The translations under genes were made by a program, and so were the position numbers. 53,642 bases of DNA from Rikenellaceae bacterium (lineage in GTDB: Bacteria; Bacteroidota; Bacteroidia; Bacteroidales; Rikenellaceae), in contig SUZC01000014.1 of assembly GCA_015060165.1 (NCBI GenBank), positions 1-53,642 on the forward strand. Direction: 5' to 3'. Below, one piece after another: positions 11,001-17,497 of this stretch; the first letter of the stretch is position 1, and every line of letters begins with the position of its first letter. The notes beneath the pieces are model-generated. The model did not search any database and was not told the DNA's origin. It saw nothing but the letters and a program-made list of their open reading frames with translations.

Positions 11001-12354
11001 GGGCAAGAACACTAATGGTGATGCTGCCGATATCGTAATTTCGCGTCAGTCGGAGTTCCGTATCGTAGATCCTAAGACTGAGATTGTACTCTATACTCAC
11101 GCTTTGCCATATGCATCACTGCTTTATATGCAGGATGGTGCTATGGTTAAGAAGGGCGATTTGATCTGCGAGTGGGATCCATATAACGCAGTAATTATTG
11201 CCGAGACCGATGGTAAGGTATCGTTCGAGAATATTATCGAGGGTGTTACCTACCGCGATGAGCGCGATGAGCAGACAGGTTTGTCGGAGAAGGTGGTTAT
11301 TGAGTCTAAGGACCGTACAAAGAACCCAGTTATCCACATCGTTAACAAGGAGGGTGAGGATGTTAAGGCTTACAACCTTCCTGTTACAGCTCACATCATC
11401 GTTAAGGATAATGGCAAGATTAAGGCAGGCGATATTCTTATCAAGATTCCTCGTGCCGTTGGTAAGACAGGTGGTGATATCACCGGAGGTCTTCCACGAG
11501 TTACCGAGCTCTTTGAGGCTCGTAACCCATCGAACCCAGCAATCGTATCGGAGATCGATGGTGAGGTAACATTCGGTAAGATTAAGCGTGGTAACCGTGA
11601 GATCGTTATCACCTCTAAGCAGGGCGAGGTTCGCAAGTACCTTGTACCATTGTCACGTCAGATTGTTGTTCAGGAGAACGACTATGTGAAGGCAGGTATG
11701 GCTCTGTCGGACGGTGCAATCACTCCGAGCGATATTTTGCGTATCCTCGGTCCTACTAAGGTTCAGGAGTATATCGTGAACGAGGTTCAGGAGGTTTACC
11801 GTATGCAGGGTGTGAAGATCAACGATAAGCACTTCGAGGTTATCGTTCGCCAGATGATGAGCAAGGTGAAGATTGAGGATCCGGGAGACTCTCGTTTCTT
11901 CGAGGATCAGGTAGTTGACAAGTGGGAGTTTATGGACGTTAACGACGAGCTTTACGATAAGGTTGTTGTTGAGGATGCAGGCGACTCTCAGAATGTTCAG
12001 CCGGGTCAGATTATCTCGCTCCGCAAGTTGCGTGATGAGAACTCTTCACTCAAGCGTCGCGATTTGAAGCAGGTTAAGGTTCGTGATATCGTTCCAGCTA
12101 CTTCTAATCAGGTATTGCAGGGTATCACTCGTGCTGCATTGCAGACATCAAGCTTTATCTCTGCTGCATCGTTCCAGGAGACTACTAAGGTCTTGAACGA
12201 GGCTGCTATCCAGGGTAAGATCGACCCATTGGCAAACTTGAAGGAGAATGTCATCTGTGGTCACTTGATTCCTGGTGGTACAGGTCTTCGCGACTACGAC
12301 AACTTGATCGTAGGCTTGAAGGCCGATGTAGAGGGCTTGTCTCAGGCAGAGTAA
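8098..12354 (+). CDS. rpoC: DNA-directed RNA polymerase subunit beta'
   Basis: RpoC carries the catalytic Mg2+ site of RNA polymerase. The 1418-residue protein shows the N-terminal zinc finger ([19 protein letters not shown], residues about 65-83), the catalytic aspartates in NADFDGD (469-475), the bridge helix/trigger loop region, and a second zinc site ([11 protein letters not shown], about 890-900). A 40-base spacer separates it from rpoB, so the two are cotranscribed. A strong terminator follows its stop codon. Confidence 0.99.
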   Translation: MSIKDNKQQNGYSHISIGLASPEEILAQSSGEVLKPETINYRTYKPERDGLFCERIFGPVKDYECHCGKYKRIRYKGIVCDRCGVEVTEKKVRRERMGHISLVVPVVHIWYFRSLPSKIGYLLGIPTKKLESIIYYERYVVLNAGQAAEQGIERLQTLAEKEYLDVLAALPKGNQALDDSDPNKFVAKMGGEAIYELLQQVDLDSMSYALRHKASTETSQQRKSEALKQLNVIESFRASNGQNKPEWMVLNVIPVIPPELRPLVPLDGGRFATSDLNDLYRRVIIRNNRLKRLIEIKAPEVILRNEKRMLQEAVDSLFDNSRKSNAVKNESNRPLKSLSDSLKGKQGRFRQNLLGKRVDYSARSVIVVGPELKMHEMGIPKDMAAELYKPFVIRKLIERGIVKTVKSAKKIIDRKDPVIWGILENVIKGHPVLMNRAPTLHRLGIQAFQPKLIEGKAMQLHPLACTAFNADFDGDQMAVHLPLGNAAILEAQILMLGSHNVLNPANGAPITVPSQDMVLGLYYITKPRKGSKGEGLVFYGPEEAIIAYNEKRAALHAIVKCVVRDVDENGQPFEELKETTIGRILFNQVVPEEVGYINTILTKKSLRDIIAVVLKKAGADKVAKFLDDIKNMGYRMAFQGGLSFNLDAVVIPESKHDLVQEGYDKADAIMEDYNMGLITNNERYNQIIDVWTNINNKLTKQVIDTLVKDQDGFNPVYMMLDSGARGSKEQIRQLSGMRGLMAKPQKSGVEGGQQVIENPILSNFKEGLSVLEYFISTHGARKGLADTALKTADAGYLTRRLVDVAQDVIINEVDCGTLRGLTATAIKRNDDVVQTLYDRILGRTALNDIIHPITGEIMCKAGEEITEEIAEAIDKSPLESVEIRSVLTCEARHGVCAKCYGRNLATARMVQKGEVVGVIAAQSIGEPGTQLTLRTFHVGGVAGGTTVETNVVSKYEGRLEIDELRTIKGKNTNGDAADIVISRQSEFRIVDPKTEIVLYTHALPYASLLYMQDGAMVKKGDLICEWDPYNAVIIAETDGKVSFENIIEGVTYRDERDEQTGLSEKVVIESKDRTKNPVIHIVNKEGEDVKAYNLPVTAHIIVKDNGKIKAGDILIKIPRAVGKTGGDITGGLPRVTELFEARNPSNPAIVSEIDGEVTFGKIKRGNREIVITSKQGEVRKYLVPLSRQIVVQENDYVKAGMALSDGAITPSDILRILGPTKVQEYIVNEVQEVYRMQGVKINDKHFEVIVRQMMSKVKIEDPGDSRFFEDQVVDKWEFMDVNDELYDKVVVEDAGDSQNVQPGQIISLRKLRDENSSLKRRDLKQVKVRDIVPATSNQVLQGITRAALQTSSFISAASFQETTKVLNEAAIQGKIDPLANLKENVICGHLIPGGTGLRDYDNLIVGLKADVEGLSQAE

Positions 12355-12373
12355 ATTCTTTAGAATATATGAA

Positions 12374-12407
12374 AATAGCTCAATCTTTGGATTGGGCTAT
12401 TTTTTTG
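12374..12407 (+). terminator. Intrinsic terminator after rpoC
   Basis: AATAGCTCAATC (12374-12385) pairs with GATTGGGCTATT (12390-12401) around a TTTG loop, with a run of seven T continuing from the stem. It ends the tuf-rpoC block. Confidence 0.93.
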
Positions 12408-12547
12408 TAATACTCATTTAGTCCATCGCTTTTGCAATTTTGCAACCTGATCGAGGTGGCGATTTATCATCTGAATATCGCAAACCTCAATTCTGTATTC
12501 ATGCCATTATTGATGATTCCTCTAAAATAATCTATTGCGCTAATAAA

Positions 12548-12580
12548 ATTTTGAATTTTGAATTCCGAATTTTGAATTAT
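12548..12580 (+). repeat. Short direct repeat of TTTTGAATT
   Basis: Three near-tandem copies of TTTTGAATT, one separated by CCG, lie just before the tRNA-Arg promoter box. Between here and the rpoC terminator (12408-12547) no gene or other clear signal was seen. Confidence 0.6.
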
Positions 12581-12584
12581 TTGT

Positions 12585-12592
12585 TATCTTTG
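12585..12592 (+). promoter_or_regulatory. Promoter -7 box for tRNA-Arg
   Basis: TATCTTTG fits the Bacteroidota -7 consensus TAnnTTTG and ends 27 bases before the tRNA. Possible upstream TTG elements lie in the repeat, but none has the ideal 19-21 base spacing. Confidence 0.6.
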
Positions 12593-12619
12593 TATCCGTT
12601 GTGTCAATAAGATGCAGAT

Positions 12620-12691
12620 GGCTCTATAGTTCAAGGGATAGAACGAAGGTTTCCTAAACCTTAAATTCGCGTTCGAGTCGCGGTGGAGCTA
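12620..12691 (+). tRNA. trnR: tRNA-Arg (anticodon CCT)
   Basis: A complete cloverleaf. The acceptor stem GGCTCTA pairs with TGGAGCT (two G-T wobbles) and the discriminator is A12691. The D stem is GTTC/GAAC; the anticodon stem AAGGT/ACCTT encloses TTCCTAA with anticodon CCT; the T stem TCGCG/CGCGG encloses TTCGAGT. It reads AGG codons. No CCA end is encoded. A terminator follows 14 bases later. Confidence 0.95.
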
Positions 12692-12705
12692 CTATTTGTG
12701 TAATC

Positions 12706-12745
12706 AGCGCGTATGGCCTTAAAAGGGGCGTGTGCGCTTTTTTTT
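12706..12745 (+). terminator. Intrinsic terminator after tRNA-Arg, inside the argF' leader
   Basis: AGCGCGTATG (12706-12715) pairs with the segment ending TGCGCT at 12738 through ten pairs including wobbles, followed by a run of eight T (12738-12745). It ends only 12 bases before the argF' ATG, so it could also act as an attenuator for argF'. Confidence 0.8.
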
Positions 12746-12757
12746 AAAGTTAAGATT

Positions 12758-13723
12758 ATGAGAGTATTTCGTAGCGTGAAGGATTTGGGCAATCTTGATG
12801 CCGCATTGAAGGAGGCTTTCGAAATTAAAGCCGATCGTTATAAGTATCAGGAGCTGGGTCGTAATAAGACTGCGCTATTGATATTCTTCAACAATAGTCT
12901 GCGTACACGACTCAGCACGCAGAAGGCAGCTCTGAATTTGGGTATGAATGTGATTGTACTCGATGTAAATCAGGGTGCGTGGAAGTTGGAGACCGAGCGA
13001 GGTGTGGTGATGGATGGCGATAAGAGCGAGCACTTGTTGGAGGCTATTCCAGTGATGGCAAGCTATTGCGATATTATCGGTGTGCGCTCGTTTGCAACAT
13101 TTGAGAGTCGCGAGAACGATTACAACGAGAAGATTTTGGAGCAGTTTATCCAATACTCAGGTAAGCCCGTATTCTTTATGGAGAGTGCGACTGTTCACCC
13201 ATTGCAGTCTTTTGCCGATCTTATCACAATTGAAGAGTATAAGGAGCGTAAACGTCCTAAGGTGGTGCTTACGTGGGCTCCACATCCCAAGGCTCTGCCT
13301 CAAGCTGTGCCTAATTCTTTTGCAGAGTGGATGAATGCTGCCGATGTTGATTTTGTTGTTACTCACCCAGAAGGTTACGAACTTGACCCACAGTTTGTGG
13401 GCGATGCCAAGGTTGAGTACGATCAGATGAAAGCCTTTGAAGGTGCCGATTTTATCTATGCCAAGAATTGGAGTTGCCCCGGTGTGACTCGTCCTGAGGA
13501 TTATGGTAAGGTACTTAGCAAGGATATGAGCTGGACAGTTAGTGAGCGCCAGATGGCAGTGACCAACAATGCTCATTTTATGCACTGTCTGCCCGTACGC
13601 CGTAATATGATTGTTACCGACGATGTTATCGAGTCTCCTCGCTCTTTGGTTATTCCCGAGGCGGCGAATAGAGAGATTTCAGCGACAGTAGTATTGAAGC
13701 GAATGTTAGAGGCGTTGAGGTAA
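12758..13723 (+). CDS. argF': N-succinylornithine carbamoyltransferase (ArgF' type)
   Basis: This is a transcarbamylase of the acetylated/succinylated ornithine branch of arginine synthesis. In Bacteroides the substrate is N-succinyl-L-ornithine and the product N-succinylcitrulline. Of 321 residues, the carbamoyl-phosphate loop FFNNSLRTRLSTQ is at 43-55 and HCLPVRRN at 276-283. The sequence resembles the Bacteroides SOTCase group rather than ordinary OTCase; N-succinyl rather than N-acetyl specificity rests on taxonomic inference. The ATG at 12758 was chosen because an earlier in-frame ATG at 12713 lies inside the tRNA terminator hairpin. The gene is monocistronic, with a terminator on both sides. 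Confidence 0.92.
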   Translation: MRVFRSVKDLGNLDAALKEAFEIKADRYKYQELGRNKTALLIFFNNSLRTRLSTQKAALNLGMNVIVLDVNQGAWKLETERGVVMDGDKSEHLLEAIPVMASYCDIIGVRSFATFESRENDYNEKILEQFIQYSGKPVFFMESATVHPLQSFADLITIEEYKERKRPKVVLTWAPHPKALPQAVPNSFAEWMNAADVDFVVTHPEGYELDPQFVGDAKVEYDQMKAFEGADFIYAKNWSCPGVTRPEDYGKVLSKDMSWTVSERQMAVTNNAHFMHCLPVRRNMIVTDDVIESPRSLVIPEAANREISATVVLKRMLEALR

Positions 13724-13750
13724 AATGAGTCTAATGGCTCGATTGCATAG

Positions 13751-13795
13751 CAAAAGTTACGGGTTGTTCCAGCGAGGAGCAACCCGTAACTTTTG
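13751..13795. terminator. Bidirectional terminator between argF' and the sialidase-like gene
   Basis: A near-perfect 20-bp stem: CAAAAGTTACGGGTTG (from 13751) pairs with the complementary segment ending CTTTTG at 13795, with TCC/GGA pairing closing on an AGCGA-type loop. A/T runs at both feet suit termination of the two converging genes. Confidence 0.92.
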
Positions 13796-13809
13796 TGATT
13801 TACAATTAT

Positions 13810-14841
13810 TTATCGTTTAAATAAATCTAGCGGGATCTTTGCCAAGTATATTGAGGCATTCTTTGTTTCGTGTGTTGAGTAGTAGCTGACCCACAGCTCA
13901 TTACCTACGATTAGGAATCCAGGATAACTTGTATCACCACCCGATGGCAGTGTGATTACCTCTTCAAATCGGCCACTGTTTTTACCTGTGAAGATTGTTG
14001 TTTTTGAGGCTGATGGGACATAGTTTGTGCGGCCACCAGCAACCAAATGGTCATCGTCAAGAACAATAAAATCGGGGCCACCTAATCTGAACTCCATTTT
14101 ACGCCACTCCCAATCTGTGTAAGGCGCGTGGCTCAATCCCCACATAGCTTTACAGTCGCCCTGATCGCGGCGAAGCATGATGGCCATTCGTCCGTCGGGT
14201 AGGAATCGCACTGTTGCTTCGTTGGGATATCCATCGTGGTTGAAACTCTTAACGAGGGTATATTTAATTCCGTCGTTGGTCTTCATAAGGTGTGTGACAA
14301 TCTCGTTGTTTGATGCTTTGCTGTAGCTCACGCCGTAACCTACTCCATCGTACCACGTAATTCGCCACAACCAATCGTGACCTGTATGCATCTTTTTGTC
14401 GAGCTCTATAGGCTGGGGCTCGCTAAATGTTTTGCCATCCTCGCTGAATACCACGTGAGGTACGCAGCCTTCCAATTTGCGGTTGCGATAGATTGAGCCA
14501 CCGATTATTACCATCAATTTGCCTTCTGGTGTAACCGATAGCTTGGGGTCACGAAGGTCGAATCCAGCCTTGCCTATAAATGCAACGGATTCCCATTTCT
14601 CGCCATCGTCCGATGCCAATATACGCACCTTACCTTCGGCATTACCTTGGCTGTCGAAGATGTGAGTTGCGCCTTCGCGGAAGGTACAATAGTATCGCCC
14701 CTTAAAACGCTCGATTGATGTAAAGGCGCAATGTGAACCGTTGCTCCAAATCTGTTTTACCGAGTAGCAAATCTGTTGGGCAGTAGCATCTGCGTAGCAG
14801 AGAGAGAAAATAACTGCAAAAAAATAGAAAAATTTTTTCAT
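13810..14841 (-). CDS. Secreted sialidase-like beta-propeller protein
   Basis: The 343-residue protein begins with a Sec signal peptide (MKKFFYFFAVIFSLCYADATA). The rest has BNR/Asp-box-like repeats typical of the six-bladed sialidase superfamily fold: SDDGEKW, SEDGKTF and TNDGIKY, plus RFLPDGRMAIMLRRDQG. The Arg-Ile-Pro motif of classical GH33 sialidases was not seen, so the substrate is unknown and it may be a different glycoside hydrolase or a binding protein. It stands alone, divergent from gdhA, with a TAnnTTTG box 48 bases upstream. Confidence 0.72.
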   Translation of the reverse strand: MKKFFYFFAVIFSLCYADATAQQICYSVKQIWSNGSHCAFTSIERFKGRYYCTFREGATHIFDSQGNAEGKVRILASDDGEKWESVAFIGKAGFDLRDPKLSVTPEGKLMVIIGGSIYRNRKLEGCVPHVVFSEDGKTFSEPQPIELDKKMHTGHDWLWRITWYDGVGYGVSYSKASNNEIVTHLMKTNDGIKYTLVKSFNHDGYPNEATVRFLPDGRMAIMLRRDQGDCKAMWGLSHAPYTDWEWRKMEFRLGGPDFIVLDDDHLVAGGRTNYVPSASKTTIFTGKNSGRFEEVITLPSGGDTSYPGFLIVGNELWVSYYSTHETKNASIYLAKIPLDLFKR

Positions 14842-14889
14842 TATTCTAACTATTATAATGGTTGTCCAATATTTGCATATAGCTTACAA

Positions 14890-14897
14890 CAAAGATA
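14890..14897 (-). promoter_or_regulatory. Promoter -7 box of the sialidase-like gene
   Basis: CAAAGATA on the plus strand reads TATCTTTG on the minus strand, matching TAnnTTTG, 48 bases before the start codon. No clear -33 element was found. Confidence 0.5.
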
Positions 14898-14938
14898 GTA
14901 AATTTTTATAAAAAATACGAATAAAATCGCGCGTTATG

Positions 14939-15009
14939 ATTACAATTTGTAATATTATAAATATGCGACGAAAGCTTGTGGATATGCATATATTTGGAAT
15001 ATATATGCA
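14939..15009. promoter_or_regulatory. Two inverted repeats between gdhA and the sialidase-like gene
   Basis: ATTACAA-T-TTGTAAT at 14939-14953 is a perfect 7-bp inverted repeat. A second, TGCATATAT (14985-14993) with ATATATGCA (15001-15009), is a perfect 9-bp inverted repeat. Both have operator-like geometry in the intergenic space of two divergent genes. The regulator is unknown. Confidence 0.5.
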
Positions 15010-15038
15010 AAAATATGGGGTTTATATGGGAAATCGCA

Positions 15039-15068
15039 TTGTATTATTAATAAATTTTATTAATTTTG
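15039..15068 (+). promoter_or_regulatory. Promoter of gdhA
   Basis: TTG at 15039-15041, a 19-base spacer and TAATTTTG at 15061-15068 fit the Bacteroidota primary sigma consensus. The expected transcript start is near 15075, giving a leader of about 29 bases. Confidence 0.82.
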
Positions 15069-15103
15069 TGGCAAGCAATAATAACAATTAAACTCTTTAG
15101 AGT

Positions 15104-16459
15104 ATGAATACATCAGTAAAGGAGTACGTCGAGCAGTTTATGGCCGACGTTGTGGCAAAGAATCCAGGTGAGCTTGAGTTTCACCAGGCTGTACGTGAGG
15201 TAGTAGAGAGTGTTGCACCATATGTATTGGAGAATCCCCAACTAATAAAGATGAAGGTCTTGGAGCGTATTGCAGAGCCTGAGCGAGTAATAATGTTCCG
15301 TGTGCCTTGGGTTGCCGATAATGGTGAGGTTATGATAAATAAGGGTTATCGTGTTCAGATGAACAGCGCCATTGGCCCATATAAAGGAGGTATCCGTTTC
15401 CACGCGAGTGTAAACCTCAGCATTTTGAAGTTCCTTGCCTTTGAGCAGACATTCAAGAACAGTCTTACAACACTGCCTATGGGAGGTGGTAAGGGTGGTT
15501 CTGATTTCAACCCGAAGGGAAAATCCGATATGGAGATTATGCGCTTCTGCCAGAGTTTTATGACCGAACTTTATCGTCATATTGGTCAGGATACTGATGT
15601 GCCAGCTGGTGATATCGGAGTTGGTGGCCGCGAGGTAGGTTATATGTTTGGCCAGTATAAGCGTTTGCGCAACGAATTTACTGGTACACTTACAGGTAAG
15701 GGCCTCAGCTTTGGCGGTTCGTTGGTTCGTCCCGAGGCTACGGGTTATGGTGCTTGCTATTTTGGCGAGGCGATGTTGGCTACACGTGGCGAGTCATACA
15801 AAGGAAAGAGTGTGGTTATTTCGGGTTCGGGTAATGTTGCGCAGTATGCTGCCGAGAAGGCTTTGGCATTGGGCGCAAAGGTACTTACTATGTCGGATTC
15901 AAATGGTTATATCTATGATCCTGATGGTATCGACGAGGATAAGTTGCAATATATTTTCGAACTTAAGAATATGCTTCGCGGGCGTATTCGTGAGTATGCT
16001 CAGAAGTATCCAACGGCTCAATACTTTGACGGCGAGCGTCCGTGGGGTGTTAAGTGCGACATTGCAATGCCATGCGCTACTCAGAATGAGCTTAATGGCG
16101 ATGATGCAGCAAAGTTGGTTGCCAATGGTTGTAAGTGTGTCGTAGAGGGTGCGAATATGCCCTCGACTCCCGAGGCTATTGAGATATTCCAGAAGGCCAA
16201 GTTGTTATATTCGCCAGGTAAGGCCTCTAATGCAGGAGGTGTTGCTACCTCAGGCTTGGAGATGACCCAGAACTCTATGCGTTTGAAGTGGAGTTCGGAG
16301 GAGGTTGATGCTAAGTTGCATGAGATTATGAACAAGATTCACTCTGTATGTATCGAGTATGGTACCGAGCCTGATGGTTATGTGAATTATGTGAAGGGTG
16401 CAAATATTGCAGGCTTTATGACTGTTGCCGATGCTATGTTGGCGCAAGGAATTGTTTAG
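15104..16459 (+). CDS. gdhA: Glutamate dehydrogenase
   Basis: The enzyme interconverts 2-oxoglutarate plus ammonia and glutamate, the main ammonium-assimilation step in gut Bacteroidales. The 451-residue protein has the usual hexameric GDH length. The catalytic-lysine motif PMGGGKGGSDFNPKG is present (K130), with DVPAGDIGVGGREVG following, and the Rossmann fold GSGNVA at 241-246. It has its own promoter and terminator. Preference for NADPH or NADH cannot be read safely from the sequence. Confidence 0.97.
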   Translation: MNTSVKEYVEQFMADVVAKNPGELEFHQAVREVVESVAPYVLENPQLIKMKVLERIAEPERVIMFRVPWVADNGEVMINKGYRVQMNSAIGPYKGGIRFHASVNLSILKFLAFEQTFKNSLTTLPMGGGKGGSDFNPKGKSDMEIMRFCQSFMTELYRHIGQDTDVPAGDIGVGGREVGYMFGQYKRLRNEFTGTLTGKGLSFGGSLVRPEATGYGACYFGEAMLATRGESYKGKSVVISGSGNVAQYAAEKALALGAKVLTMSDSNGYIYDPDGIDEDKLQYIFELKNMLRGRIREYAQKYPTAQYFDGERPWGVKCDIAMPCATQNELNGDDAAKLVANGCKCVVEGANMPSTPEAIEIFQKAKLLYSPGKASNAGGVATSGLEMTQNSMRLKWSSEEVDAKLHEIMNKIHSVCIEYGTEPDGYVNYVKGANIAGFMTVADAMLAQGIV

Positions 16460-16520
16460 TTTGAACTTATTCGACTCTAGTAGAGTCTTCGTAATAGGTT
16501 AGTTAGAAGGTTTTTATTGG

Positions 16521-16562
16521 GATTGTGGTATCTCTCAAAGAGAGGTACCACGATCTTTTTTT
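16521..16562 (+). terminator. Intrinsic terminator after gdhA
   Basis: GATTGTGGTATCTCTC (from 16521) pairs, with T-G wobbles, to GAGAGGTACCACGATC ending 16555, around an AAA loop, followed by seven to eight T. Confidence 0.93.
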
Positions 16563-16590
16563 GAGGTTTAAGGAATAATGATTACCTTTG
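16561..16590 (+). promoter_or_regulatory. Promoter of the flavin reductase gene
   Basis: TTG at 16561-16563, a 19-base spacer and TACCTTTG at 16583-16590. The -33 element touches the end of the gdhA terminator T tract. The leader to the ATG at 16675 is about 78 bases. Confidence 0.78.
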
Positions 16591-16674
16591 GTAGGCAGAT
16601 ATATTATATAGCTCTATTGCCGTACCTATGGTAGGGAGTAGCGCTGATATGGTATGAGATATTGATTTTCAGCG

Positions 16675-17277
16675 ATGGGAAAAATTAAACAAAGTTGGAA
16701 GCCGGGTACGATGATATACCCTTTGCCTGCAGTGTTGGTTAGCTGTGGAGCTACGCCTGAGGAGTATAATCTCTTTACGGTAGCGTGGACGGGTACGGTC
16801 TGTACCAATCCGCCCATGTGTTATATTTCGGTTCGTCCGGAACGTCACTCTTACGATATTATCAAACGTACAGGAGAGTTTGTCATAAATCTCACGACAG
16901 TCGAGCTGGCGCGAGCAACCGATTGGTGTGGAGTACGTTCTGGTAGAGATTATAATAAGTTTGAGCAGATGGGGATAGTAGCTGCTGAGGCTCAAGTGGT
17001 GGCTGCTCCTATTGTTGAGGCTTCTCCTATAAGTATTGAGTGTAGGGTGAAGCAAATCATTCCGCTTGGATCGCACGATATGTTTTTGGCCGATGTGGTA
17101 AATGTGCTTGTTGATGAGGAGTATATAGATCCTGAAACGGGGAAGTTTGATCTGCAACGGGCTCGCCCCATAGCATATTCGCACGGAGAGTATTTTGAGT
17201 TGGGGAAGTTTATCGGTCATTTTGGTTGGTCGGTACGAAAAAAATCTTCGGCCAAGAAATCAAAGAAGAAAAAGTAA
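16675..17277 (+). CDS. Flavin reductase-like / flavoredoxin family protein
   Basis: The protein has 200 residues and the split-barrel flavin reductase-like domain (DIM6/NTAB family) over most of its length. The N-terminal segment LPAVLVSCGATPEEYNLFTV, TVCTNPPMCYISVRPERHSY and GEFVINL are typical, as in flavoredoxin-type FMN-binding proteins. The substrate or electron partner is unknown. The C-terminus ends in a lysine/serine-rich tail (about 188-200). It has its own promoter and is separate from gdhA. Confidence 0.85.
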   Translation: MGKIKQSWKPGTMIYPLPAVLVSCGATPEEYNLFTVAWTGTVCTNPPMCYISVRPERHSYDIIKRTGEFVINLTTVELARATDWCGVRSGRDYNKFEQMGIVAAEAQVVAAPIVEASPISIECRVKQIIPLGSHDMFLADVVNVLVDEEYIDPETGKFDLQRARPIAYSHGEYFELGKFIGHFGWSVRKKSSAKKSKKKK

Positions 17278-17315
17278 TGGTAGATATATAGCATAGCTAT
17301 ATTTAGCCGCAATTT

Positions 17316-17346
17316 TTGGAAAGTGGCGTCTTTTTGCGTATATTTG
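17316..17346 (+). promoter_or_regulatory. Promoter of the polysaccharide export genes
   Basis: TTG at 17316-17318, a 20-base spacer and TATATTTG at 17339-17346. The expected start is near 17353, leaving an unusually long leader of about 145 bases before the ATG at 17498. Confidence 0.78.
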
Positions 17347-17368
17347 TGACAATATGTATGCATGTGGG

Positions 17369-17402
17369 ATCGTTTTTGTCGCGAGTGGAGCGACGAGACG
17401 AT
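17369..17402 (+). promoter_or_regulatory. Hairpin in the leader of the export operon
   Basis: About 13 pairs with one bulged T join ATCGTTTTTGTCGC (17369-17382) to GCGACGAGACGAT (17390-17402) around a 7-base loop. No T tract follows, so it is not a simple terminator; it may be a pause or antitermination element. Confidence 0.5.
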
Positions 17403-17497
17403 TGCGTGTGTATGATATATGGCTGAAACTCAAGGTGATAAATCTCGGAGTTCGAAAAGAATACAGTCTTAACGACGAAAATAAAATTAAAATACAT

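Noticed and set aside
12408..12584. Remnant gene between rpoC and tRNA-Arg
   Set aside because: No frame of useful length or recognisable similarity; only short AT-rich repeats.
12713..12757. Upstream in-frame ATG for argF'
   Set aside because: It lies within the tRNA-Arg terminator hairpin; the ATG at 12758 gives the normal family start MRVFRSVKDL.
13810..14841. Classical GH33 sialidase call
   Set aside because: Asp-box-like repeats are visible but the Arg-Ile-Pro motif was not found, so only the fold is named.
17354..17497. N-terminal extension of the Wza-like ORF
   Set aside because: The extension has no similarity to the family and precedes a clear signal peptide starting at 17498; it corresponds to the leader RNA.
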